Positions 7,042 through 17,800 of a DNA stretch of 64,000 nt are shown here, piece by piece. The stretch's first letter is position 1, and each line of letters starts with the position of its first letter. The translations under genes were made by a program, and so were the position numbers. Source of the DNA: Leishmania infantum JPCM5 (Eukaryota; Euglenozoa; Kinetoplastea; Trypanosomatida; Trypanosomatidae); contig NC_009390.2 in the NCBI RefSeq assembly GCF_000002875.2, positions 290,417-354,416 of the forward strand, given 5' to 3'. Under the pieces are notes generated by a model. The model was not told the DNA's origin and did no database searches. It saw only the letters and a list, made by a program, of their open reading frames with translations.

Positions 7042-9867
7042 ATGGGCAAGTCGAACCCGCGACGCCGCAACAAGGCGTCCGCCAAGAACCGCCCAAAGGG
7101 CCACCAAGATTGCACAGAGGTGGAAAAGGACGTCGCGGGCCACGTTGTCCTGGCACCGGCGCAGCCGCCCCATACATTCACCCCGCTCTGCGTGCAGCAA
7201 CTGCGGGAGTCTCGAGAGTACGCTGTGCTGGAGGATGCGTGCAGCGACATTGCGTACTTTGCGCTGCAACTGCGGCACAACAACGACTTCTTGCGTGAAG
7301 CCGTGCCGCAGCGCCTCGCACAGCTGCTCATCTTCTCCCCTCCCTATGAGCCACCGCAGCTCAACACGAACGCAGATGCAACGCCGGTGGTGGCATCGCC
7401 AACGTTGTCGGCTGCAGCGACGGCGGGGGAGGAGGAGCCGCAACCGCACAAGGGCATCCTGCACATGCAGATTGCGGCGGCAGAGGCGCTGCGCACTCTT
7501 GTTGTGAACAGTGAGCAGGACCGCGTCATCGATGCACTCACGAGCGCTGGCGCGGACGCGGCATCAGGGGATCGTTTCGCGGAAGGGCTGGCGCGCCTCG
7601 TGCAGGCGGGCTGGCAGCGTGTGCAGCAGGCCCGCCGACGCATGGCGCCCGAGGATTGGATGGGCGTCAACGGTGAAGAAGGTGAAGAAGACGCTGGTAG
7701 TGGTGGTGGTGATGAGGCCGCCGCGGAGGGTGAGGCCGAACCTGCTGCCGACGCGAGCGCGCGTCACCACCGCCGCCGTCAGTCCGGGTTCACGCGAAAC
7801 TTGTATTTCATCCTCCTGCGCCACCTGGAGGAGGTGCTAGCGCTCGCCAGCGTGTGTGTGGAGGCGAGCGAGGTGTGCGCGCAGACGTTTTCCAGCACTT
7901 CGGCACTCCTGCTACTGCTCGACGTGCTGCGCGTAGCGATCACGACGACGTGGGAGACGCTTCTGCACCCCTCCGCCGACTACTACGCCGATGAAGCGCA
8001 GGTACCTGTGGCTAGCGAAACGGCGCTCGCCATTCGCGCCTTCAAGCGGCGGGAGGCTGGCCTGCTCGCCTCGCTGGCGGTTAGCACAGCAGACTTGTTG
8101 CTCCTGCTCAGCCCCGAGAACCAGTCACTGGCGCAGGTGTTCACCGGATCAAGCGAGGGCAACGGCGCAGCGGTGGCCGCCTCCTCATCTTCGTTTCCAT
8201 CTGCAGCCGGCAGCAGCCCCGCCATGACGGCAGAGCAGACGGCGTTCTTGAATACTGTAGTCGACGCCGTCGACCTGCGTGCCTGGCTCGCGGAGAAGCC
8301 GGCAGTCGAAGTGCAGCTGCAGGAGCGCTTCTCCGACGCCTCCCTGCCCAGCTTCCTCGGTGCACAGCACACAGCTGTGGCAATGGAGCGAGAGCGCGTC
8401 TTGCACGACCTTCTTCGCGCGACCCTCTCGATCCAGGGCGTGCTCCTGCACATTGCACCGGTTGCAGCGAACCTGCAGCGCGTCCTGCCGCTGCTAGATG
8501 ACACCCTGCACAAGGCGTCACTGCCAATGCATGTGTGGTGCGGTGTGCTGCCGCTTCTCATGGGAACATGCGAGCGCGCCGACGACGACGTGCGAGCGGC
8601 GGCAGCGACGCTGACCACGCACCGGCTGCGCAGCACTCAAGCGGCGGTCCGCCTACTGCATGTGATGGTGAACGCTGTGGGCGAGAAGAACGACACGGAC
8701 CGGTACGAGGACGACGAAGCCGCGTTCGCCGCCAACCCACTGGCCAAGATTCTGCAGTCAGGAGAGCTTCTCTACGCCTTCGGCCTCCTGCTAAAGGATG
8801 TGCTCTGGATGTCGCCGAACAGCGACTCCAGCGGTAACGCAGCCACCGTGGAGGGCCCCGCGCACCCGACGGCGACACGTGACGTCATGGCTTGGCAGGC
8901 CCAGCAGCGCGCTCTGCGCGCTGAGGCCAGCTCGAACGCTGCGGCGACGGAGATGCAGATGGTGCTGCTCGCCACGGAAGTGAACGTGTGGGAGGTGGCA
9001 AGCACGCTGCTGCTGATGCTCCCTGTGGCGAGCCTCGGCGATCCTGCTCCGACGTGGCGGGCACTCTTGCAGGCCGTGCTGAGCCGCTATCAGCTTCACC
9101 TCGACGCCGCGGCCATGGAGGCGTCGGAGGGAGAGGGGCGCAGCGCACACGCGAACATTCTGCAGCACTCCGCCCGCACGCATCAGCTTCTCTGGATGCA
9201 GCTTGAGTCGCTCGGGCAGATGCTCTGGACGATGCAGCGCAAGCAGAGCAAGGCGAGCGGTGGCAGCGCCGCGGTGACAGCCTGCAACCACGTCCAGGCG
9301 ACATCCGAGGATGTCGACCTGCTCATCCGTGTCTCCTGGGAGGCGTCGGCAAGCACGCTGCTGAGGCAGTCGTGCGTCGGCGCCGTGGGACTGCTGTGCG
9401 CGTCGATGCAGCGGGAGGAGGCCGTGGCCACGGCGGCGCGCTTTGCCCTGGCCGTGGTCGCCAACGGCGGACCAGCGGCGACGTCCTACGGGAAGAAGCT
9501 CCTCGACGTGTACGCGCAACTTGTGCCAGGCAAAACGCCCACCTACCCCGCGGAGCGGCGGGTGTGGCTGCAGCAGCTTGCGCTGGCGGACGCCGCCGCC
9601 ACGGTCCGCTGCGAAGCGGCGAACACCTTGATAGATCTCTTCCTCGACGAGCGCCACGACGCCGCCGTGTACTGGCCGCTGGGCGTACAAGAGAAGCTGA
9701 GCGACTTCAAGAGGCAGCTCGCCATCTACGTGAAACGGCGTCAACAGCTGGATAAGGAGACGAAGCGGCTCTACCACGTTTCGACGGAGACGCCAGATGC
9801 AGAGCAGTGGTCGGAGGTGCTGGAGAACCTCTCCGGGTTTATCGACTACAAGGCACACCACAAGTAG
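7042..9867 (+). CDS. SYO1: SYO1/HEATR3-like symportin (ribosomal-protein nuclear import)
   Basis: Encodes about 941 residues. It begins MGKSNPRRRNKASAKNR, the short basic N-terminus typical of Syo1/HEATR3. It continues as long helical repeats consistent with ARM/HEAT solenoids. It ends with a block typical of the family: LEKL-like helices, then ENLSGFIDYK just before the stop, comparable to NLRRFIAY in human HEATR3. In yeast, Syo1 carries RPL5 and RPL11 together into the nucleus with an importin for assembly with 5S rRNA; that role is inferred here. An acidic Gly/Glu-rich insert at about 210-240 resembles the acidic loop described in fungal Syo1. The length exceeds fungal Syo1 (about 620-680) and human HEATR3 (680), through Ala/Ser-rich loops. 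The start is the first ATG after a clear splice signal. Another ARM/HEAT protein is possible but less likely. Confidence 0.75.
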   Translation: MGKSNPRRRNKASAKNRPKGHQDCTEVEKDVAGHVVLAPAQPPHTFTPLCVQQLRESREYAVLEDACSDIAYFALQLRHNNDFLREAVPQRLAQLLIFSPPYEPPQLNTNADATPVVASPTLSAAATAGEEEPQPHKGILHMQIAAAEALRTLVVNSEQDRVIDALTSAGADAASGDRFAEGLARLVQAGWQRVQQARRRMAPEDWMGVNGEEGEEDAGSGGGDEAAAEGEAEPAADASARHHRRRQSGFTRNLYFILLRHLEEVLALASVCVEASEVCAQTFSSTSALLLLLDVLRVAITTTWETLLHPSADYYADEAQVPVASETALAIRAFKRREAGLLASLAVSTADLLLLLSPENQSLAQVFTGSSEGNGAAVAASSSSFPSAAGSSPAMTAEQTAFLNTVVDAVDLRAWLAEKPAVEVQLQERFSDASLPSFLGAQHTAVAMERERVLHDLLRATLSIQGVLLHIAPVAANLQRVLPLLDDTLHKASLPMHVWCGVLPLLMGTCERADDDVRAAAATLTTHRLRSTQAAVRLLHVMVNAVGEKNDTDRYEDDEAAFAANPLAKILQSGELLYAFGLLLKDVLWMSPNSDSSGNAATVEGPAHPTATRDVMAWQAQQRALRAEASSNAAATEMQMVLLATEVNVWEVASTLLLMLPVASLGDPAPTWRALLQAVLSRYQLHLDAAAMEASEGEGRSAHANILQHSARTHQLLWMQLESLGQMLWTMQRKQSKASGGSAAVTACNHVQATSEDVDLLIRVSWEASASTLLRQSCVGAVGLLCASMQREEAVATAARFALAVVANGGPAATSYGKKLLDVYAQLVPGKTPTYPAERRVWLQQLALADAAATVRCEAANTLIDLFLDERHDAAVYWPLGVQEKLSDFKRQLAIYVKRRQQLDKETKRLYHVSTETPDAEQWSEVLENLSGFIDYKAHHK

Positions 9868-10942
9868 AGAAGCCTGTGCGCGTGTCGTCTGTGTATGCCA
9901 GTCGCGGCGCCCCGAGTGAGCAGGGGGGGAGGGGGTATGCACTCGCCACCTCCTCCGCAGCCCTGTCTGTCCCCGTCCATCGCCCCCTCTGTCAGCGGGC
10001 GTCGCCCTCTCTCCCCCTCCCCCCTCCTCCTCCTTCAGGACGACTCGGAAAGGCGCTTGCTAGCGCGCACGAACGCGAGTCGTTCTCGTCGCCGTCCGCA
10101 GCAGCGACAGCAGCATCCGCGTGAGTGGCACACGGTACCCGCCGCACGCTGATGAGAGGCGCCACGAAAGGAGAAAGGGGGGGTGTCAAGAATGCATCGA
10201 ATAAGCGGAAGATAAAGAACATAACCATAATCGAGCAAGGCTATCCAAATACAGGGAGCTCGAACAACGCAGAAGCCGCAATGCCCCTCCCCTACCCTCT
10301 CCTTCCTGTGATGCCGCGTCCGCATTCCGTGGTGGTTCGCGTGGTCGTCAGCAATGGATGCCGCGGTACTCAAGGTTCGCGCCACGGCCAGCCACGGTGA
10401 CGCTCGAGGGAAACCACAGCAGCGGCACGCAAGACGAACAGGGGAGGGATAAGGGGATCCTGAAAAGGAAAAGGAACGCAGGAGAAGAGTAGGGGCTACG
10501 AGTCGGCCGAAGTCGCACGCAGCTTCGCGGCCTCCCGCCGTCCAGGCCGAGCACGTGTGGCTGTGAGGAAGCACGGCGGAGGGGCCTGAGGTGCACCACG
10601 CAGCGCATCCCTTTCACCTCTGAGAAGAGAAATCGTGAGGCACTGAGTGGGAGGGAGTCTGGTGTTGTACTCGTCCGACCGTGTCCTCCGCTCCCTGACA
10701 CACAGCCGACTCTTGCCCCCTCCGCCACGCATCTGCGCGCAGTCCACATGCGTTGAGCCCTAGCCCCTCACCCTCGCTCCGTTGCCCTCCTCTCTGCTCA
10801 AACCCTCACACGGCACATCCGCTCTCTTATCCACCGCTCTATGGCTGCGCCAGCTCTCGACGCCCCACACGGATACACCCGCCCGCCCCCGTCACCCACC
10901 CTTCTCACCCACTCCCGCTTTTTGTTCATCCATTGGCCAGCC
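9868..10942 (+). other. Intergenic region, SYO1 to MTAP
   Basis: No supported gene. It includes G/A-rich sequence with a relatively A-rich patch (about 10195-10245) that may be near a polyadenylation zone, and C/T tracts at 10755-10800 and 10819-10840 ahead of MTAP. No tRNA-like B box was seen. Confidence 0.55.
10819..10853 (+). promoter_or_regulatory. Probable trans-splice acceptor for MTAP
   Basis: A pyrimidine-rich stretch is followed by AG at 10852-10853. This removes the in-frame ATG at 10841, leaving 10943 as the first ATG, where the conserved enzyme begins. An AG at 10939-10940 is possible but would leave a 2-nt 5' UTR. Confidence 0.5.
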
Positions 10943-11863
10943 ATGTACGGTAATCCGCACAAGGAGCCCGTCGCGATCGCCGTCATCGGCGGCTCTGGCA
11001 TCTACAAGCTGGACTGCTTGCAGGATGCAAAGTACTACGACGTACCGACCCCGTATGGCAACCCGAGCGGGCAGCTGTGCGTGGCCAAGGTCGACGGTGT
11101 GCCGTGCGTCTTCCTGCCGCGTCACGGTCCGCACCACCAGTACAACCCCAGCGAGATCAACTACCGCGCCAACATCTGCGCGCTGAAGCAGATGGGCGTG
11201 CGCTACATCCTCGCCATCAACGCTGTTGGATCGCTGGACGAGTCCTGCAAGCCCGGCGACCTCGTGCTGTGCGACCAGATCATCGACAAGACGTACGCGC
11301 GCAAGGCAACCTTCTTCGAGGGCGGCGTCGTCGCGCACGCGGACTTCGCCCACCCGACGTCGCGCATCTTCAACAACATCGCGCATGAGGCGCTGCTGCG
11401 CTGCTTTCCGGACGTGGCGGCCGGCAAGGGCACGTTCCAGATTCACAGCAGCGGCACCCTCGTGACGATGGAAGGTCCGCAGTTCAGCACTAAGGCCGAG
11501 TCCCTCCTCAACAAGCAGATGGGCGGCCACCTGATCGGTATGACGTCGGCAACGGAGGCGCGTCTGGCGCGTGAGGCGGAGATCGCATACGCGACAGTGG
11601 CGATGGTGACCGACATGGACGCGTGGAGCGACGCGCCGCACGTGGACGCGGCGCAGGTGACGAAGGTGATGGCGGCGAATGTGGAGAAGGCGCAGCGCTA
11701 CCCGTCCGAGATCATCAAGTCCCTCGCCCAGAATCTCTTCGATGATCCGGCGCACCACACCCTGGAGTACGCCATCGTGACAAAGCCGGAGCACATCCCC
11801 GCCGAGACGAAGCAGCGCATCGCGCCGCTCGTGGCGAGCAAGTACCCGCAGTTCGCCCCGTAG
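10943..11863 (+). CDS. MTAP: S-methyl-5'-thioadenosine phosphorylase
   Basis: Encodes 306 residues. It splits methylthioadenosine with phosphate into adenine and methylthioribose-1-phosphate. This links polyamine synthesis to purine and methionine salvage, which matters in parasites that cannot make purines. It is a trimeric PNP-family enzyme. Visible motifs are the phosphate loop IGGSGIY (G16-Y21), the PRHG segment, INYRANI, NAVGSL followed by PGDLV and DQIIDKT, MEGPQFSTKAE, GMTSATEARLARE, and the base-contacting TDMDAW with D224 and D226 (D220/D222 in human MTAP). Length fits the family (about 280-310). An in-frame extension to 10841 would add a non-conserved Pro-rich leader and is rejected. 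The enzyme is expected in the cytosol, although the last three residues (FAP) do not suggest a targeting signal. Confidence 0.95.
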   Translation: MYGNPHKEPVAIAVIGGSGIYKLDCLQDAKYYDVPTPYGNPSGQLCVAKVDGVPCVFLPRHGPHHQYNPSEINYRANICALKQMGVRYILAINAVGSLDESCKPGDLVLCDQIIDKTYARKATFFEGGVVAHADFAHPTSRIFNNIAHEALLRCFPDVAAGKGTFQIHSSGTLVTMEGPQFSTKAESLLNKQMGGHLIGMTSATEARLAREAEIAYATVAMVTDMDAWSDAPHVDAAQVTKVMAANVEKAQRYPSEIIKSLAQNLFDDPAHHTLEYAIVTKPEHIPAETKQRIAPLVASKYPQFAP

Positions 11864-12341
11864 AGCGTGCGTGTTGTACCAGAGGCCTCGAGGCGTGTGT
11901 AGGTGAGGTGGATACGTGGATAGCTTGGGCAAGCGGCGTAAACGTTGAAGGAGATGGAGGAGGGGCGCGGGTGTATGTCGCCTCCGACTCGAGCGCGAAG
12001 TTGATTGCGCTCACTCGCGAGCAAGCAGCCACAGCAAAACTAAGCAAGTGGAGCTGGAGCAACAGCAGCAACGGCGGTGTTTGGGTGTGAATGTGGGTGT
12101 GTGTAAGCTGCCGCCGTGTTGATGGCGGTGCCCGCACCCCACCCCCGCTTTCACCCTCAGTAGCCTAGCCGCTCACCTCCTCCGCACCTGCACATCAACG
12201 CATGTCCTCCCGCAGGTTCAGGTAAGCGTACCGTTACTTCGAGCACCCAGTCTTCTCCCCCCACCCCACCCCACTCCCACCCCCGTCCTCTTCGCTTCCG
12301 TCGCTGCTGTTGCCACGACGCTGGTTGGGGGGTGCATGCGC

Positions 12342-12354
12342 GGGGGGGGGGGGG
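12342..12354 (+). repeat. Poly-G run
   Basis: Thirteen consecutive G in the intergenic region, followed by purine-rich G/A sequence. Such runs are prone to sequencing length errors. Confidence 0.85.
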
Positions 12355-13194
12355 AAGGAGGGAAGGGGCCAAGCCCGGATACGATGAAAAGGGAAGGGAA
12401 AGGATAGGGGGCGGGAACTGGACAGACCTGTGGGGGTGTTCACGGGTGGGGAGAAGGAAGGAAGGTAGAAGTCAGAGGAATGCGCGAAAGGGCGAAGAGC
12501 AGGAAGAAAGGGGGTGGCGCGATGCAGTGCGGGCACACGCGCGCGTGCGTGCCTCTATGCCTCTCTCGTGTTCCTTGCGCCCCGCCTCGCCTCGGCGTCC
12601 TCGCCCTGCACACCACAACACCCCCACACACCACACACACACGCACACCTTTGTGTCCATGGTTTGTGCGTGCATGGGCGTCTACGTTTGTGGAAGGGAA
12701 AGAGGAGGAGGAGGACAGAGGGACCTCTCCCGAGACTATCGCTACCACCACCAGCGGCAGCGGCAGCAGCACCATAAGGGGACTGCCGCTGCTTACACAG
12801 GCAAAACTAACGAAAAACTTGGCACATCACGCGTGTTGATGTGCGTGGACAGGAAAGAGAGAGAGATGCCGGTGCAGCCGTAAAGACTCAAGTGGCGGCG
12901 GCGCGGATGTCCTCGCCGGTCATAATCGATACAGATGCGCACGACAGTTATGTGATGAGAATGAGGAGAGGGGTGGTGGTGGTGACTTTGCGCTGTGGGT
13001 CAAGCAGTCGAAGCGGAACAACAGCGCCGCGGTCGGCACCGCGAGCCACGTTTTTGCTCTTCCCCACTCCTTCCCGCAATGATTCTCCTCGTGACCTAAC
13101 GCCTCCGAGCATCACCTCCTCCCTCTTGCCTCTCTTCATGTTGTCTGCGTTGTACTGTTGCCCCACCGCCACCACCACGTCTGCCCGTGTGGGT

Positions 13195-13195
<1 letters not shown>

Positions 13196-13244
<49 letters not shown>
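13196..13244 (+). repeat. (GT)24 microsatellite
   Basis: 49 nt of uninterrupted GT/TG, the longest dinucleotide array in the window. It could pair in RNA with the CA array at 13557-13581. Confidence 0.95.
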
Positions 13245-13245
<1 letters not shown>

Positions 13246-13333
13246 ATCGCTGCTGCTGCATCACGGCTGCTGCTGCTGCGCACAAACACACAAACGTGCA
13301 CACACGCCATCGTCTCGCCACCACAACAACGTA

Positions 13334-13370
13334 CCCTCCCTCCCTCCCTCCCTCCCTCCCTCCCTCCCCC
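13334..13370 (+). repeat. (CCCT)n tetranucleotide repeat
   Basis: About nine CCCT/CTCC units form a strong polypyrimidine tract. It could serve as a trans-splice signal, with AG at about 13412-13416. Confidence 0.85.
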
Positions 13371-13556
13371 CTGCCCCGCCCCCCTGACGACGCACACACA
13401 CCCGACGCGCAGAGCAGAACAGAAGGTGGTCTGACAAAGAAGCGTATTCGTCACTCCACCATTGCGGCCGTTACCATCACCGCCTCCCCACCCACGGATA
13501 CTTGAGCGCATTACACAAGCTCAGCGCACCCTCTCTCTCTCTCTCGACACACACTG

Positions 13557-13581
13557 ACACACACACACACACACACACACA
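13557..13581 (+). repeat. (AC)n microsatellite
   Basis: 25 nt of alternating AC, preceded by a CT array at about 13530-13545. Confidence 0.9.
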
Positions 13582-14504
13582 TTCTTCTTCGGTTCACCTA
13601 CTATCCGGCGCGCTCGTGCGTGCAGCCCTGTGCCGGCTTCCGTTTTCCTGTGCTTATTCTTTCGAGGACGCAGGGTGGCGTGTTTTCGCTACCCTTTTCG
13701 CTTCTCTCAATCCTTTTAATCCGTCTTCGCCCTTCCACCACTCCTGCGTATCTCGCTGTTCCCTCCCGCAAGGGCCACCAACACCACCACCACCGTCATC
13801 ATCCCCGCATTTTTCTCGGCGTCGTCCGTGGCACCAGTGCTCCCTTTTCCCCTCCTCCGTCCCCTCCCCCCGCTCCCCACTCCTTCCCGTTGCTTCCCTC
13901 TCACAAGTCTGCATGTGAGCTTGTGTGTGTATGTGTGTGTGAGGGCGAAGAGGGTCGGGCGAAGCTTTTCGCGCGCTTTCATGTGTCGTCCCTGCTCGCC
14001 CCACATGCACACCGCCCAGCCACCTCTCCCTTCTCTCTCCTGTGTTTTCTCGGTTTCATTTATTACGGGCTGCTGCTGCTCGCGTGGAGGTCAGCGGGAA
14101 AGCCATTGATCGAGCTCTTCCCCTTCCCTCCCTCACACCTCCTCCCACATACACCGACACGGACACCTTGCCCTGTGTTCGAGCGCACGCATCTCGGCTC
14201 TGTTGGTAGGTCTCCCATCGCCTCCACCAGAGCCTGTTGGTTGCTCGCTGTGAGCCGTCTCGCTTCTTCTTTTTCCCCTTTCGTCGTCGTCGTGCCTGCC
14301 TTCAACGACTCGCTCACACGCACTCCTGCATCCATTATTCTTCCTCGTTTTTCTTACGTGTGTTTGTGTGTGCGTGCGAGTGCTCCTTCCTCGCTGGCAT
14401 CTCCATCGCCACACGAAGGTTCATCCTCTGATCTTCCACCACGGACGTCTCCGATCAGCGCGTCCTGCTATATTGCCGTTCTCGTGCGCTCGCTGCGGCT
14501 GGCG

Positions 14505-14579
14505 TCCCTCTCTGTCTCTATCCCCCTCCTCCACCTGCATGCGTGTGTTGTCCCTTTCACTGGCGTGGTGAACTCGGAG
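14505..14579 (+). promoter_or_regulatory. Candidate trans-splice acceptor for the 1421-residue protein gene
   Basis: A C/T tract at 14505-14533 and a further TCCCTTTCAC block precede AG at 14578-14579. There is no ATG from this AG to 14841. Later AGs (14707, 14837) are alternatives. Confidence 0.35.
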
Positions 14580-14840
14580 TGGCGCACGCGGCGACCGAAG
14601 CGAACACGCACACACGGGCAGAGGCAGACGTGTGTGTGTGTGTGTGTGCGTGTCTGTACATAGCATTCCTTCAGAAACAGTCATCGCTGCCCGAACACCT
14701 ACACAGACGTACGCACGCACACACAGCGCGTGCGCTCGCCAACCCCAAAACGTCTCTTTTCTTGGGGGAGGGGGAGGGGCGAAACCCGTTGCGGCATCAT
14801 CCGGGGAGTAGACGGGAACGGAGGTAGCTGGTGCGCAGCT

Positions 14841-17800
14841 ATGGGCAACGATTTGTCGACCATGTCGGGTGGGGGCCGCAACCTTGAGGTCTGGGGTGAA
14901 GCGCGCGCCAGACGCGTCTCGAACGAGCTGCCGACCCCGCGCACCATCCCTCTCGGTCATGGGGACAATCTCGTGCCACCGGCGCTGCTCCTGGACGCTG
15001 AGATGCGCTCAGCCGCAGACGAAGCAAGTAGCACCTCCTCGTTGCGGTCTGCCGGCACGGTGTCGACCTACTCCACTCAGCACTCGGCACTTTCAAAGGC
15101 AAACCGAAGCCCGGATCCACAGCCCCGGAGGCGTAGCATGTCGATGAGTGATATGACCGCTGCGACAGCCTTGCTGGCAGCCGCGGCGCCGTCACAGCAG
15201 CAGCAGCAGCAGCGACAGCTGCAGAGGCGCGCGCAGTACTCCATGTACGCTCGGCAGATGCGGCGACCCGGCTGTGACGGGGGCCGGTACGGGTTGCAGC
15301 ATCACAACAGCGGCGTTGACTTCATGGTCGCCAACGAGTTTTTCAACTGCAGCGACAGCACCCTTGGCAGCGAGGCGGATCTCGATAGCAGCAGTGGCAT
15401 CGGAAGCAGCGGTAGCGATGGTAATGATGACGCAGGAGGGGTGCACCACCGTTGTGGCATGGCACCAAGGGAGCCCACCTTGCCGTACGGTTCCGGCCGC
15501 TGCCTGACCGGCAATGAGCTCTCCGCGCATTCCCCGCGGCGTGGACGGAACGAGGTGGATGGAGCGCCGGCCCTCGGCTCGACTGCTACGGCCGCTGCCG
15601 CCGCCTCTGCTACGTCGCCAGCGCACGCGAAGTCGAGCAGCACAGGCAGGGCAGAGACGATAACGACGAAGGCCGTCTCCGTGGTAGTCTCCGGCGTCGA
15701 CTGCAGCAGTGATCCCCCTCCAGCTCTCACCAGCAGCCGCAACAGCAGCAACGGCAGTCACGACAGCAAGTCCTCGGCTGCGAGTGGGAAGAAAGGCGGT
15801 GCCACACCTTTGCCGTCGGCGAGGCAGGGCAATTGGCACAAGCGGCTCTTGCGGCCCGTCTCACGAGGCAGCATTCGTGATGACGGCATCAGCGGCAGCG
15901 CCACGCAGTGGGGCTCGCCTGACGCCGCCGATGGTGCTCTCAGCTCGCACGAGGAAAAGAAGTGCAAGACGGGCAAGAGAAAGACGAGCAAGCCGAGAAT
16001 CCACCCGGAGGGACTCTTGGAGCTGAAGTTTCCGCATCGCACGCGCAGCTCAGCAGCAGCGCCGCGAACGTCGTCCGCGGCAGCCGGAACCGCGACCACC
16101 ACGATCGGTGTAGAGGCGCTGGTGTCGAGGATGAAGCTGTCCACCACGAAGGAGTCGCCGAGCGTCGACGCAAAGCAGCGGCACACCAGTGGCGACCTCA
16201 GCGGCAGCACCGCGCCGGCTCTGTCGAATGAGAAGCGTGGCGGCCAGTGCGACTCTTTCACGTGCGTGTCGTCCTCGCCAGCGCAGCAGCATCACGCCGC
16301 CGGCAAGGATGGCAGAGGTAAACCCGGCGCGAACCGCAGCAGCGACCCGCCTCGCTCGTCGGAGTCCCCGGCGCATCATCACAGCCGTCAAGTGCAACAT
16401 CATCACTGCGGTGGAGACGATGGAAGCAATGCCGTTCCAGAGACGGTGTTGCCCAGCCTTGTAGATTCAAAGTCGCACCATCGCCAACCCAGACGCAACC
16501 GCAGCCTCGGTGGCAAGCTCGACCTGCACGACGAGAGCCCCAACGACTTCTTCGCTTCGACGCAGCGGAGCGGGCAGTACCGGATGCTTTACCGAATGGA
16601 CAGCGAAAGCGGGAGCTCAACCGCCTCCATGCGCGAGGCAGTGTGCATGGCTACCGGCGGCGGCGCGGCGGCGGCGCACTCCTTTGGCAGCCTCTTCGCC
16701 GACTCGCGGGCCGCTTCGCTATACTCGGTGTCGTCGTCGCCCGGGCAAGCGTGGACAGGTGACTACGCTGGCCGCGGAGTGATGCAACTAACAGCCGCGG
16801 TGGATCACCGCGCGCTGGACATGCAGAAAGTCGACGACGTCGGCGGCACGAGTGAGGCCAGCCGGCATCACCCTAGTCGTGGACTGCTCTGCAGCGGAAG
16901 CTGCCCGGCCTGTGTGAATAGCACAGGCACCTTTAACGCGACCTCGCAACCGCAGCAGGCGGATCTGCAGCGCAAAATAGAGATGCACCTCCAGCGGATG
17001 ACCTACACGTCGAAGTCGCCCAGCCTCGTCACCAGCAACCAAGTCGTCTCTGTGAGGCCAGAGAATAGCCAAGGTACCCGACACTCGCTGATATCTACGT
17101 TGCCGATGCCTCTGAACGTCGGCGCCGCTGAAGCGCCTGCCAACCGCGGGCAGGTCGGCGCCGCCGCAGTGATGCGTGAAGCGCTGTCGGCCGGTGCGTC
17201 ATGCCGTGACGGCCACGGCCACGTCCACACCGCCGCTAGCGTGAGCAGATGCAGCAACGGTAGCGGCAGCTCTAGCTTCGGCTCGAGCAGCAGCGGGGAT
17301 CGCAGTATCAGCCCTGACGTAAGTGTCAGAGAGCTCGTGAAGTCGTCTCGGGTGAAGCCGCCAGCCAAGGCAGAGTCGCCGCCGCTCCTGCCACAACCAC
17401 CCCCGCCACAGACGGCGGTGATGCGGACCAAGACACATAGCTTCCGAGGACACGGCGGCAGACGTGGACCCACGAACCTGTCCGCCACCGAAGGCTTGGC
17501 GGCGTCCGCGGTGTCGCCGAAGAGGCACAGCAGCTGCGCTGGCCGGCGGCATCATCACGGCAACGTTAGCAGCAACAGTGGCGACGCTCTGCACGCAACG
17601 GCGAGTGTCCTCACCTCGGTACAAGGCAGCTGCAGCGCGTTGCGGCCGACGCGGGCAGACAGCAAGGACCTCATTCTCCGGCCCGACCGCACTGCCTCTG
17701 CACGCCGTCACCGCCGCGGTGGTGGCGATGAGAACGCGCCGGAAGGCAGTGGCAGCCGTCAGCGGCACCCGCAGAACCGAAAACTTTCTTCCAGGATGCA

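Larger units (their letters stand above)
11864..14840 (+). other. Large 3 kb intergenic region
   Basis: The longest stretch without a supported gene. Landmarks are a G-run at 12342-12354, (GT)n at 13196-13244, a CCCT repeat at 13334-13370, CT and CA repeats at 13530-13581, and pyrimidine-rich DNA through about 14560. The open frames across it start with GTG or CTG and encode Pro/Ser/Leu or Cys-Val runs. From the AG at 14578-14579 to the next gene there is no ATG, so the downstream 5' UTR may be about 260 nt. The order GT tract, pyrimidine tract, CA tract resembles a gene boundary, so an extra short or non-coding transcript is possible. Confidence 0.5.

Noticed and set aside
8791..9942. 383-codon minus-strand frame opposite SYO1
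   Set aside because: Antisense shadow of the SYO1 gene, with no recognisable protein features.
10841..10942. In-frame N-terminal extension of MTAP
   Set aside because: The added residues are Pro-rich and not conserved, and an AG at 10852-10853 would remove the upstream ATG.
12841..13434. 197-codon open frame
   Set aside because: It runs through the GT and CCCT arrays (Cys-Val and Pro-Ser runs), starts without a good signal, and has no protein-like core.
13620..14663. 347-codon open frame in the 3 kb gap
   Set aside because: It starts with GTG, not ATG, and encodes Pro/Ser/Leu/His-rich sequence that mirrors the pyrimidine-rich DNA. No domain or conserved-looking block.
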